Shown: piece by piece, positions 54,996 to 62,865 of the stretch
How positions within the stretch are numbered: the stretch's first letter is position 1
How the letters are laid out: every line of letters starts with the position of its first letter
NCBI GenBank assembly: GCA_027452245.1
Contig: DAIDGW010000154.1
Span: 49,034 to 113,033 of the forward strand
DNA from: Acidobacteriaceae bacterium
GTDB lineage: Bacteria > Acidobacteriota > Terriglobia > Terriglobales > Acidobacteriaceae
Length of the DNA: 64,000 bases
Direction: 5' to 3'
The notes under the pieces: generated by a model
Seen by the model: the letters and a program-made list of their open reading frames with translations, nothing else
Database searches by the model: none
What the model was told of the DNA's origin: nothing
Position numbers and translations under genes: made by a program

Positions 54996-56312
54996 ATGAG
55001 AGCCTTCCGATATCTGAGCTTGATTGCATGTCTATTCGTACTCAATGGCTTCGCGCTATCCCAAAACAACTTCATCTTGCGTCCCGCCGCTACGGCAAAC
55101 GTGAACACGATCGCACAGCACTACGGTCTGACCGTGGTTGAGCCGCTCGACAGTCAGGATAGCGTTTACCTGGTAACCGCTCCTCCGTCGCAATCCGTAC
55201 AGCAGATCGAAACCGAGGTGGGCTCTGATTCCGAGGTCACCGATATTGAGCCCGATCAGGACGTAGACGTGCCGGAATTGAATCAATCGACGGCGGCCAT
55301 TCTCGACAGCCTTCCAGCGCCGACCTCGGTGCAATATTACGGATCCTCCGTGCTCGGAGCCTATTTGTCTCAACAAGCGGTATCGCTGGTGAACCTCACA
55401 GATACGCAGAACTCCTATCAAGCAACCGGTGACGGGATTGTCGCGATTATTGATACGGGTGTTGACCCAACTCATCCTGCCCTGCAGAACGCTTTAATGG
55501 CAGGATACGATTTCGTCCACAATCAGCCAGGTTCGGCAAGCGAGTGGGTCGATCTAACTCCAGATAATGTCACCGCTTTGCAGCAATCTTCGACGAATGT
55601 TGCCGCCAAAAATACGGTTGCCTTCGTTAATCAGTCGACCGCCGCTATCCTCGATCAGTCGACTGCGGCCATTTTAGATATGCCGAACATGCCGAAAGCA
55701 TTCGGACACGGAACCATGGTGGCTGGCATCGTGCATCTGGCCGCGCCCACCGCGATCATCATGCCTTTGAAGGCGTTCAAAGGAGACGGAACTGCCAACC
55801 TCTCTGATATATTGCGGGCAATCTATTACGCAACTGACCACGGCGCAAATGTAATCAATATGAGCTTCAGCCTGACTAGTCCTTCCGACGAATTGGGCGA
55901 TGCTATCCAATACGCAAATGTTAACGAAGTAATTTGTGTGGCTTCGGCAGGCAATACCGGCACGACGTCGGTTGGCACTCCCGCGTCCCTGCCCCAAGTG
56001 ATGGCAGTTGCTTCGATCTCGAACTCACAGCAACGGAGCACATTCTCCAGCTACGGGCCGGCAGTGTTTATCGCGGCTCCAGGTGAGGGAGTTATCACAA
56101 CCTATCCTGGTGACAATTACGCGGAAGCGACAGGGACTTCTTTCAGCGCGCCTTTCGTTTCCGGGGCAGCAGCTTTGGGCGTACAAATGGATGCTTCCAG
56201 CTACAACGATTCCAGTCAGGCTCTTTCGCATGCCAATCCTCTGACATCCGGACTAGGAAATGGCGGGCTGAACGCATATCAAGCGGTACAGTCGCTTGTA
56301 GAAGACAACTAG
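54996..56312 (+). CDS. Secreted S8 (subtilisin-like) serine protease with QSTAAILD repeats
   Basis: 438 aa from the ATG at 54996 (AAGAGGTG just upstream), opening a signal peptide (RYLSLIACLFVLNGFALSQ). An inhibitor-like prodomain (about 25-95) ends in TDIEPDQDVDV. The catalytic triad is complete: Asp153 in VAIIDTGVDP, His238 in FGHGTMVAGI, Ser382 in TGTSFSAPFV, with Asn320 of the oxyanion hole in ASAGN. The octapeptide QSTAAILD occurs at 97-104, 213-220 and 221-228, the last pair directly before the active-site His segment. Codons differ between copies. It probably acts in the periplasm or outside the cell. Confidence 0.9.
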   Translation: MRAFRYLSLIACLFVLNGFALSQNNFILRPAATANVNTIAQHYGLTVVEPLDSQDSVYLVTAPPSQSVQQIETEVGSDSEVTDIEPDQDVDVPELNQSTAAILDSLPAPTSVQYYGSSVLGAYLSQQAVSLVNLTDTQNSYQATGDGIVAIIDTGVDPTHPALQNALMAGYDFVHNQPGSASEWVDLTPDNVTALQQSSTNVAAKNTVAFVNQSTAAILDQSTAAILDMPNMPKAFGHGTMVAGIVHLAAPTAIIMPLKAFKGDGTANLSDILRAIYYATDHGANVINMSFSLTSPSDELGDAIQYANVNEVICVASAGNTGTTSVGTPASLPQVMAVASISNSQQRSTFSSYGPAVFIAAPGEGVITTYPGDNYAEATGTSFSAPFVSGAAALGVQMDASSYNDSSQALSHANPLTSGLGNGGLNAYQAVQSLVEDN

Positions 56313-56344
56313 ACTGGGTCTGGATTCAATAGCCAGGACAGTCC

Positions 56345-56949
56345 GTGAAGATATTGAGACTGCTTGCTCTGGCCATTGGGAACAGGAAGCGACGATTGAA
56401 AAGGGGCGCGATATCCAAACGACTGCTGCTCGAAGGCCGGGTGGTATTTCAGTATTGCTCTCTCGCATGTGCGGCTGCGGTGGCAGCGGAGGTAGCGCGG
56501 CTGTCGGAGCCGGCTTGGGAGGAGGCAGTGGAACTGGCGGAGGAGGAGGAAACACCCGGTGGAGGAACCCCTGCCAATACCCTGCTTGAGCCATCTGCCG
56601 TGATGCTCGGATTGCGGCGCAACACCGTTCTGGTCGCGGGCCAAAATCTCTCGGCAGGCGCGCAAGTGCTCGTAAACGGAGAGCCTGTTTCCACCAGCCA
56701 GATTCAGCCGGACCTGTTCCAGGCACGATTGCCCACTCGGTCGGCACGACGCCGGGCATCTACCAGTTCAGCGTCCAGGAGGGAAGCATCGTAACGAACT
56801 CCCTGCCACACACCGTGTACGTTCCCCAGCAAGGGCCTGCGGTGATGCAGGCCATTCCAAGCTTGCCAATTGGAGGAAGCGGCAGCTCCGTCCAACCCTT
56901 GCAACAATTGCTGGAACGTGGCACCCACAGTTTGGCGCGTGCAGAATGA
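56345..56949 (+). pseudogene. Decayed IPT/TIG-type secreted protein gene following the subtilase
   Basis: Pieces of one protein lie in different frames: a Gly-rich run (GSGGSAAVGAGLGGGSGTGG, about 56480-56550), then LLEPSAVMLGLRRNTVLVAG and NLSAGAQVLVNGEPVSTSQI, then after a missing base near 56723 SVGTTPGIYQFSVQEGSIVT and a tail to a stop at 56949. Comparison with the copy at 18.2 kb (GAGGCCACGATT there, CAGGCACGATT here) shows a one-base deletion. The switch between the Gly-rich frame and the next is a second probable frameshift. The fold is an IPT/TIG immunoglobulin type. Confidence 0.6.
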
Positions 56950-56991
56950 ACCGAGACTAAGAGCAAATTCGATTGCTAACAGAAGCTCCCG

Positions 56992-57384
56992 CTACGCGGC
57001 CTGCGGCCGATCTCGGAAGGCTTCTTCCAGCTTTTGCCCCTCATAGCTCTCAAAGACAAAATTCGCCATCGAGGCTTCTTGTTCTGAATCGGCATTTACA
57101 ACCACGATCGAACGTCCTTGCGACAGCAGCTTCTGATAGCCGGGCCGTTGATTGCTTTCGCTGGCTGCTCCGACTCCGCCGCTGTTGAATGGAAGACTGG
57201 CTCGAGATATTTGACCGGACGACGCCTGCAATTTCTGTTCGATAATTTCCGGTCCCTGCGCCCGGATTGCCGCTTCCCTGGTGATCAGTGAAATTGCGCC
57301 TCCGGCTATACCATGATCCATCAACTCGTGGATGGCTTCCTCACCTGCCGCCCGTGAATGAAAAACTCCTGCCACTGTGTGCAT
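56992..57384 (-). CDS. Small stress-type protein (general-stress-protein-17M-like N-terminus)
   Basis: 130 aa from the ATG at 57384, preceded by GAGGAAAAGG. The first half (MHTVAGVFHSRAAGEEAIHE, then LMDHGIAGGAISLITREAA) follows the ferredoxin-like pattern of YflT/general-stress-17M proteins. The middle is short and Ser/Gly-rich; the end has SIVVVNADSEQEASMANFVF. Soluble and cytoplasmic. Diverges from the DoxX gene by 214 bp; both look like stress-associated genes. Function unknown. Confidence 0.65.
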   Translation of the reverse strand: MHTVAGVFHSRAAGEEAIHELMDHGIAGGAISLITREAAIRAQGPEIIEQKLQASSGQISRASLPFNSGGVGAASESNQRPGYQKLLSQGRSIVVVNADSEQEASMANFVFESYEGQKLEEAFRDRPQAA

Positions 57385-57598
57385 GACCTTTTCCTCACTT
57401 CTTTTAACCGGGGGCCGATGCTTACGGCCCATCGCGAGGAAATAAGATTGCTGCCGGAAGCCGGAAGTTGCCGTGATTCATAGAATCAGCGCGCACCATT
57501 CCACAAAACAAGCGCCAAGTCCTCGTAGATACTCCAAACCCAGACAACCTCGTCGTGAGATCGCGAATCGAACAGGAAATCTTCCGAAGGACGGTCTC

Positions 57599-58042
57599 AT
57601 GAAGGCTCCCTTTCTGATTGGTCGCATGATGTTCGGCGGGTTCTTCCTCTATAACGGAATCAATCACATCGTGAACCGCAAGCAGATGGCCCCGTATGCG
57701 CAATCGAAAGGAGTCCCACGAGCGGAGTGGGCCGTCACTCTCACTTCGATCCCTTTGCTCATCGGAGGCGCCAGCCTGGTGCTCGGCGTTAAACCAAAGA
57801 TCGGAACAGCGGCGATTCTCGGCTTCCTTGCCGGCGTTACCCCTGTAATGCACGACTTCTGGGCGAACGACGACCCCAATGAGCGTCAGGCGAACATGAT
57901 CAATTTCGTGAAAAACCTGGCACTCGCCGGAGGCGCACTGTCGCTGATGGGAGTGGAAGAGCCATGGGAGGCCAGCGTTCCCGTCGCTCGGCCGGGGTTT
58001 GTCAAGCGATTGAAAAATGCCGCGCAAAAGCTGGCAGCCTGA
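57599..58042 (+). CDS. DoxX-family membrane protein
   Basis: 147 aa from the ATG at 57599 (GAAGGA upstream). Four membrane segments, with the family start FLIGRMMFGGFFLYNGINHI and later IPLLIGGASLVLGVKPKIG, AAILGFLAGVTPVMHDFWA. The conserved Asn in NGIN and the Gly-rich helices match DoxX proteins, whose precise activity is unclear (often linked to redox or thiol stress). Converges with cmk. Confidence 0.85.
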   Translation: MKAPFLIGRMMFGGFFLYNGINHIVNRKQMAPYAQSKGVPRAEWAVTLTSIPLLIGGASLVLGVKPKIGTAAILGFLAGVTPVMHDFWANDDPNERQANMINFVKNLALAGGALSLMGVEEPWEASVPVARPGFVKRLKNAAQKLAA

Positions 58043-58051
58043 ACAGCAGAC

Positions 58052-58711
58052 TCAGATCTGCATAATTTGCGCGACCAGCTTTTCAATGCGTTCCAGCACC
58101 TGGTCTTCGCTGAGGTCGGTGGAATCAATGACGATAGCGTCTTGTGCTGGAACCAGCGGAGAAGCTGTGCGCGTGCGGTCGCGGAGATCCCGCTCGCGCA
58201 GTTCGTCAGCCACATTCGGGGCCATTTCGCCTTTTACTTTCAACTGCTGCAGGCGGCGCTTCTCTCTCACCACGGGATCCGCATCCAGAAAAACCTTCAG
58301 ATCGGCGGAAGGGAAAACTTTTGTTCCAATATCGCGGCCCTCCATGACCACGTCCCGGCCCGCTCCCATCTCCCTCTGACGTTCGACCATCCATTGCCGC
58401 ACGGCAGGATGCACCGACACCCGGGACGCACCTTCGGTTACATCCCGTTCGCGGATTCGCGAGGAGACATCGCGGCCATCAAGCAACGTGCGGTTGCCGC
58501 CGACCGTGGGCTCCAACCGAATCCGCGAATCCCGCGCCAGTTGAATCAGAGCCGCTTCATCATCGAATGAAATATCTTTCCCGATGGCCTTCAGCGCCAG
58601 GGCGCGATACATCGCGCCACTTTCCAAATTTACGTAGCCCAGTTTTCGCGCCAGGCGCGAAGCAATCGTGCTCTTCCCCGCTCCCGCCGGGCCATCTATC
58701 GCAATAATCAT
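58052..58711 (-). CDS. cmk: Cytidylate kinase
   Basis: 219 aa, usual length. P-loop IAIDGPAGAGKSTIASRLA, then YVNLESGAMYRALAL, the CMP-binding insert region (LEPTVGGNRTLLDGRDVSSR), EGRDIGTKVFPSADLKVFLD and the lid RRLQQLKVKGEM. Phosphorylates CMP and dCMP. Last gene of the mutL - AlkZ-like - gluQ - cmk run, 73 bp after gluQ. Confidence 0.95.
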   Translation of the reverse strand: MIIAIDGPAGAGKSTIASRLARKLGYVNLESGAMYRALALKAIGKDISFDDEAALIQLARDSRIRLEPTVGGNRTLLDGRDVSSRIRERDVTEGASRVSVHPAVRQWMVERQREMGAGRDVVMEGRDIGTKVFPSADLKVFLDADPVVREKRRLQQLKVKGEMAPNVADELRERDLRDRTRTASPLVPAQDAIVIDSTDLSEDQVLERIEKLVAQIMQI

Positions 58712-58784
58712 CGTGTTCCCAGTTCCAGGGTGGAATCTTCGTTCATTACGGAATTAGAGATTGTACACGGTCGAATGCCGGGTT

Positions 58785-59654
58785 TTAAGGCTTAAGTCCG
58801 TCCCGCACCTGTTCCGGAGTCCAACCAAGCTCGCGCAGTTTGCGGATGCTTAGCGAATCGTGCCGCTTGGCCAGGCGCACGCCATTTTCATCGCGCACGA
58901 GATCGCAGTGATAGTAGGCGGGAATGGCGAATCGCAACGCGCGGAATAAGAGAATTTGCCGGGCCGTCGATCGCAACAGGTCGGCTCCTCGAACGATTTC
59001 GGTGATGCGCATCGCGGCATCGTCCACTACGACCGCCAGTTGATACGCGGGAACATCATCGCGGCGCCAGACAATGAAGTCTCCGAAATCGTTTCCGGCA
59101 AGCATCCGCTGCGGGCCGAAATGTAAATCTTCAAAGCTCACTACCTCGCCGGCTGGAACGCGGAAGCGCCAGTTGACGCCTCGTGGTTCCGCAAACTGCC
59201 GGGCGTCGGTTCGATTGCGGCATTTTCCCGGATAGATCGGCTCGTCATCGGCATCGTTGGGAGCCGTTGCCGCTGCCGCGACATCTTTTCGCGAACACGT
59301 GCAAGGATAGATGAAACCGCCATCCCGAAGTTTTCTCCACGCATCGAGGTAGTGATTCCGCCGCTCGCTTTGAGAGTATGGCGCAAAGGGTCCGCCGCAA
59401 TCCGGGCCTTCGCTCCATCGGACCCCCAGCCAAAGCAGGTCTTCAGACATGGCCTGCACAAACTCCGGACGGCAACGCTGGGCATCCAGATCCTCGTTGC
59501 GGAAGATCAACTCTCCACCGTGCTGCACTGCCCGTTGCGCCGCGATCCAGAAAGTGCGCGCATGACCAAGGTGAAGAAATCCTGTAGGGGAAGGAGCGAT
59601 GCGGCCGCGATATCTTTGTGAGCTTGAAAGATCTGCGGAAACTGACTGCGTCAC
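58785..59654 (-). CDS. gluQ: Glutamyl-Q tRNA(Asp) synthetase
   Basis: 289 aa, a class-I synthetase core without an anticodon-binding domain, which defines GluQ-RS. HIGH-type motif in RIAPSPTGFLHLGHARTF; zinc site CTC plus YPGKC (about 117-140); the KMSKS-equivalent is LAKRHDSLSIRKL. It attaches glutamate to queuosine at the wobble position of tRNA(Asp). It begins 5 bp after the AlkZ-like gene ends. Confidence 0.93.
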   Translation of the reverse strand: MTQSVSADLSSSQRYRGRIAPSPTGFLHLGHARTFWIAAQRAVQHGGELIFRNEDLDAQRCRPEFVQAMSEDLLWLGVRWSEGPDCGGPFAPYSQSERRNHYLDAWRKLRDGGFIYPCTCSRKDVAAAATAPNDADDEPIYPGKCRNRTDARQFAEPRGVNWRFRVPAGEVVSFEDLHFGPQRMLAGNDFGDFIVWRRDDVPAYQLAVVVDDAAMRITEIVRGADLLRSTARQILLFRALRFAIPAYYHCDLVRDENGVRLAKRHDSLSIRKLRELGWTPEQVRDGLKP

Positions 59655-59659
59655 AGCAC

Positions 59660-60535
59660 TTATCCGGCCGCCGGCCGCGGAGTCGCTTGAAACGGCACCT
59701 TGGCAGGCGTGATCTGCAGCATGGACTTACCACCCACATGCACGAAGCTCAACTCTCGAGCGGCGAGCAGTCCTTTAATGGCATCTTTGACTTTCGAGCG
59801 CCCAACGAAATGGCTGAAGAATGATTCGATTTCCGTTTGCTCGGCCGCGATAACACAATCGATGTACTTCGAGAGCAATCCCGAGAGGGCCTCTACGATC
59901 GATAATTCCACGCCTTCCCGCACCGCATCGGGAGACCAGCGGTAGAGCACATCCCAAAACGATCCTTGTTGCCGGTCGTAGTCCACGCGCGTGATGCGCA
60001 ATTTCGACCACAACTCCGCCAGCGCCTTGTCCACGGCTGCGGTCGAGAGGCCTCCCGCCAGGCGTTCGATCAATTTTTGTTTGGAGATCGGACCTTCACG
60101 ATGGATGACTGCGAATGCGTCGCAGGCCAATTGCGAATATGGAGAACGCGTGCCCGGCTTCGGTTCCTGCCGGGGATTGCGCTCCCCCACTAATGCATAA
60201 AAATAAGGGAACACCGATCCGGCCAGCAGAAACGCATTGTTCTCATCGAACAAATTTGCCTCGTACGCAGCGCGCTCGCGCAACAGGCGAACCATCAATT
60301 CCGTGGCCTCACCCGCTCTGGGATCTGAGAACGCGAGCTGCCACGTGGGGAGCCGGTCGTCGGCCCCAACGTACGCGCCTACGAACGTCGGCGCCAGCAC
60401 TGGAGGCCGCACCGGATACATCGGGCAGAATCCGACATCTTCGATGAACAGGCGCGCGTCCTCAATGCGCCGAACGGAATTGCCGTTCAGCCGCCATTTT
60501 TCGTTTCGAAGTTGAATCAGTTCCTGCTCGGTCAT
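59660..60535 (-). CDS. AlkZ/YcaQ-related winged-helix protein
   Basis: 291 aa. Winged-helix sequence around DAFAVIHREGPISKQKLIER and KALAELWSKLRITRVDY, followed by a WDVLYRWSPD segment and a further HTH-like C-terminus. The layout recalls the AlkZ-related branch of the YcaQ/AlkZ family, but the QxQ catalytic motif of interstrand-crosslink glycosylases is not evident, so enzymatic activity is open. It sits between mutL and gluQ in the same direction; a DNA-repair role is suggested by context only. Confidence 0.6.
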   Translation of the reverse strand: MTEQELIQLRNEKWRLNGNSVRRIEDARLFIEDVGFCPMYPVRPPVLAPTFVGAYVGADDRLPTWQLAFSDPRAGEATELMVRLLRERAAYEANLFDENNAFLLAGSVFPYFYALVGERNPRQEPKPGTRSPYSQLACDAFAVIHREGPISKQKLIERLAGGLSTAAVDKALAELWSKLRITRVDYDRQQGSFWDVLYRWSPDAVREGVELSIVEALSGLLSKYIDCVIAAEQTEIESFFSHFVGRSKVKDAIKGLLAARELSFVHVGGKSMLQITPAKVPFQATPRPAAG

Positions 60536-60580
60536 TTTCGAAAACCGCTGCCTTCAAGGAACGTGTTGTCGAACCACAAG

Positions 60581-62608
60581 CTAAATCCGCTTGAACGCCT
60601 TCTGAATCTCTTTTACAGAATACCGCAGCACGACCGGCCTGCCATGCGGGCACGACATCGGATGCTCCGTCTTCGCCAGTTCTGCCAGCAGCCACTCCAT
60701 CTTGTTCTGTTCCAGCGGCATGTTCACTTTGATCGCGGCATGGCACGCAATGGATGCCGCGATTCGCGTGCGAATCCTTTTCAGATTCAGAGACTGATCC
60801 TCGCGCGAGATCTGCTCCAGAACTTCGTGCAGCATGTGCTCGATCTGAGACGCCTCCACCCCGGCGGGCGCGACCTTCACGGCAACGCTGCGCGCGCCGA
60901 ACGGTTCAGCCTCAAATCCGTTGTGGTGCAGCTCTTCCGAGATCTCGGCGAAGATTGCCTGCTGCGCCGGAGAAAGTTCCAGCACAATCGGCATCAATAG
61001 CCGTTGGCTTTCCACCTTGTGCGCCGCCCGCTGCTTCAGGACGCGCTCGAACAGCACGCGCTCGTGCGCCACGTGTTGATCGATAATCCACAAACCGTCT
61101 TCATTGACCGCGAGAATGAATGAATTTCGAATCTGCCCCAGAGGCTTGAGCGTACCCAGCGCCGAAAGCGTTGGCTCTGCGTCATTCACGTCGAGCATGG
61201 GCGAGCAGCTGTCGCCCCCCCCTCTGGCTGCAGGTAAATCATTGGCAATCGGCACTTGCCGCGAAAAATCAGGCATCAGCGGCATCGACTCCAGACCTCG
61301 CGCCACCGGGATCGCCGCATTCGCTTCAATCGCAATTCCGCCATCGAACTGCAGGCGCGCGGAGATCGGAGGAAGAGACGGTGCTTGCAGCGCAAATCCC
61401 CCGCCAGCCACAGAATCCTGCCATGAAGTCCCGCCACGGAGATCGTCAACGGCTCCTGTTTCTCGCACTCCGGGACTTAATCCCGGCGCCGCCGTGGCGT
61501 GAGCCCGGATCTCGGCCGTGAACTGCGGCACCGGGCGCGCCTTCATGAGTGCGGCCCGCACAGAATCGCGCACAAAGTCGTGCATGGCCGTCTGTTGTCG
61601 AAACCGGACCTCTGTTTTTGAGGGATGAACATTCACGTCCACTTCCGCGCTCGGCATTTCCAGAAAGAGCAACACCACCGGGTACACCGTTGGCGGAATA
61701 ATGTTCCGGTAAGCCTCGATCAGCGCATGCTGCACCAGCCGGTCGCGGATGAGACGTCCGTTGACGAAAACGTAGATCGAATTGCGGTTCAGCTTCTGAA
61801 TCTCCGGCTTCGAAATAAGACCGTGCAGGCGCATCTCACCGGGAGTGGTCGCGACGGGTTCGTCGTCCTCGAGTTCCAAGCGCCGCCAGGGTGGAGGCTG
61901 CGGCAGTCCCAGGCGCTCCAGTGGCTGCACGGCTGCCACGGGAATCAACTGATCCAAAGTTTCCTTCCCGAACACCTGATACACCCGCTCGCTGTGCCCA
62001 GCCACTGGAGGTGCCACCAGCATGGCATTGGTAGCGGAATGCAATTCGAAGTGCTTATCGGGATGCGCCAGCGCGTAGTGCGTGACCAGCGAGGCAATAT
62101 GCGAAAGCTCTGTTGTTTCGGCCTTCAGAAATTTCTTGCGCGCGGGAACGTTGAAGAATAGATCGCGCACGGTAATCGAAGTTCCCAGCGGCAGCCCCGC
62201 TTCTTCTACACGCGCAATCTTGCCGCCGTTGATTTCCACGACGGTTCCGGAAGAATCCTCAGCCGCACGGGTTTCCAGGCGCAACCGAGATACGGAGGCA
62301 ATGGAAGGCAACGCTTCGCCACGGAAACCGAGGGTCGCCACGCTCAGCAAGTCTTCCGCATCCTTGATCTTCGAAGTGGCGTGCCGCTCGAAGGCCAGCA
62401 TAGCGTCGTCACGCACCATGCCACAGCCGTTATCCACGATTTGGATCAGTTTCTTGCCGCCCGCCTCGACGCTGACCTTAATTCGGGTCGAGCCGGCATC
62501 AAGCGAGTTTTCCAGCAACTCTTTCACGACGGATGCAGGGCGCTCCACCACCTCGCCCGCGGCGATTTTATTGGCGACATTTTCCGAGAGAACGTGGATC
62601 TTACCCAT
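60581..62608 (-). CDS. mutL: DNA mismatch repair protein MutL
   Basis: 675 aa. The GHKL ATPase domain is complete (NKIAAGEVVERPASVVKELL, IVDNGCGM, ATSKIKDAEDL, GFRGEALPSIASVSRL; 1-330). A variable linker of about 150 residues follows. The C-terminal domain carries the endonuclease signature DQHVAHERVLFE and the linked ACHAAIK and CPHGRPV motifs, so this is an endonuclease-type MutL as in bacteria without MutH. MutS is not in the window. First gene of its run. Confidence 0.96.
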   Translation of the reverse strand: MGKIHVLSENVANKIAAGEVVERPASVVKELLENSLDAGSTRIKVSVEAGGKKLIQIVDNGCGMVRDDAMLAFERHATSKIKDAEDLLSVATLGFRGEALPSIASVSRLRLETRAAEDSSGTVVEINGGKIARVEEAGLPLGTSITVRDLFFNVPARKKFLKAETTELSHIASLVTHYALAHPDKHFELHSATNAMLVAPPVAGHSERVYQVFGKETLDQLIPVAAVQPLERLGLPQPPPWRRLELEDDEPVATTPGEMRLHGLISKPEIQKLNRNSIYVFVNGRLIRDRLVQHALIEAYRNIIPPTVYPVVLLFLEMPSAEVDVNVHPSKTEVRFRQQTAMHDFVRDSVRAALMKARPVPQFTAEIRAHATAAPGLSPGVRETGAVDDLRGGTSWQDSVAGGGFALQAPSLPPISARLQFDGGIAIEANAAIPVARGLESMPLMPDFSRQVPIANDLPAARGGGDSCSPMLDVNDAEPTLSALGTLKPLGQIRNSFILAVNEDGLWIIDQHVAHERVLFERVLKQRAAHKVESQRLLMPIVLELSPAQQAIFAEISEELHHNGFEAEPFGARSVAVKVAPAGVEASQIEHMLHEVLEQISREDQSLNLKRIRTRIAASIACHAAIKVNMPLEQNKMEWLLAELAKTEHPMSCPHGRPVVLRYSVKEIQKAFKRI

Positions 62609-62812
62609 GCCGCCGTCCTATCGCGGAAGTGGGAGCCGCGCTGAGGTCTCCGGATCCGCTCCCAAGATTTCGCGACCCATGCTCTAAGGAGTGCACACGT
62701 TCGGCCTGCAGCCGCGGATGGCCCTTTGTGGAAACTCTGCTCATGGATGCTTCAGTGTCGCAGATGGAACGCGTTCAAGGCAAAAGCTCGCGATTCAGAA
62801 GAGCTCTTGCCC

Positions 62813-62849
62813 CAAAAAGAAAGGCGCTCCGCCACATCGACGGAGCGCC
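62813..62849 (-). terminator. Rho-independent terminator of the Ig-like protein gene
   Basis: On the minus strand GGCGCTCCG, a 9-base loop, CGGAGCGCC, then TTTCTTTTT. Nine perfect pairs, starting 16 bp after the stop codon at 62866. Confidence 0.9.
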
Positions 62850-62865
62850 AGCAGAGCAATCGTGA

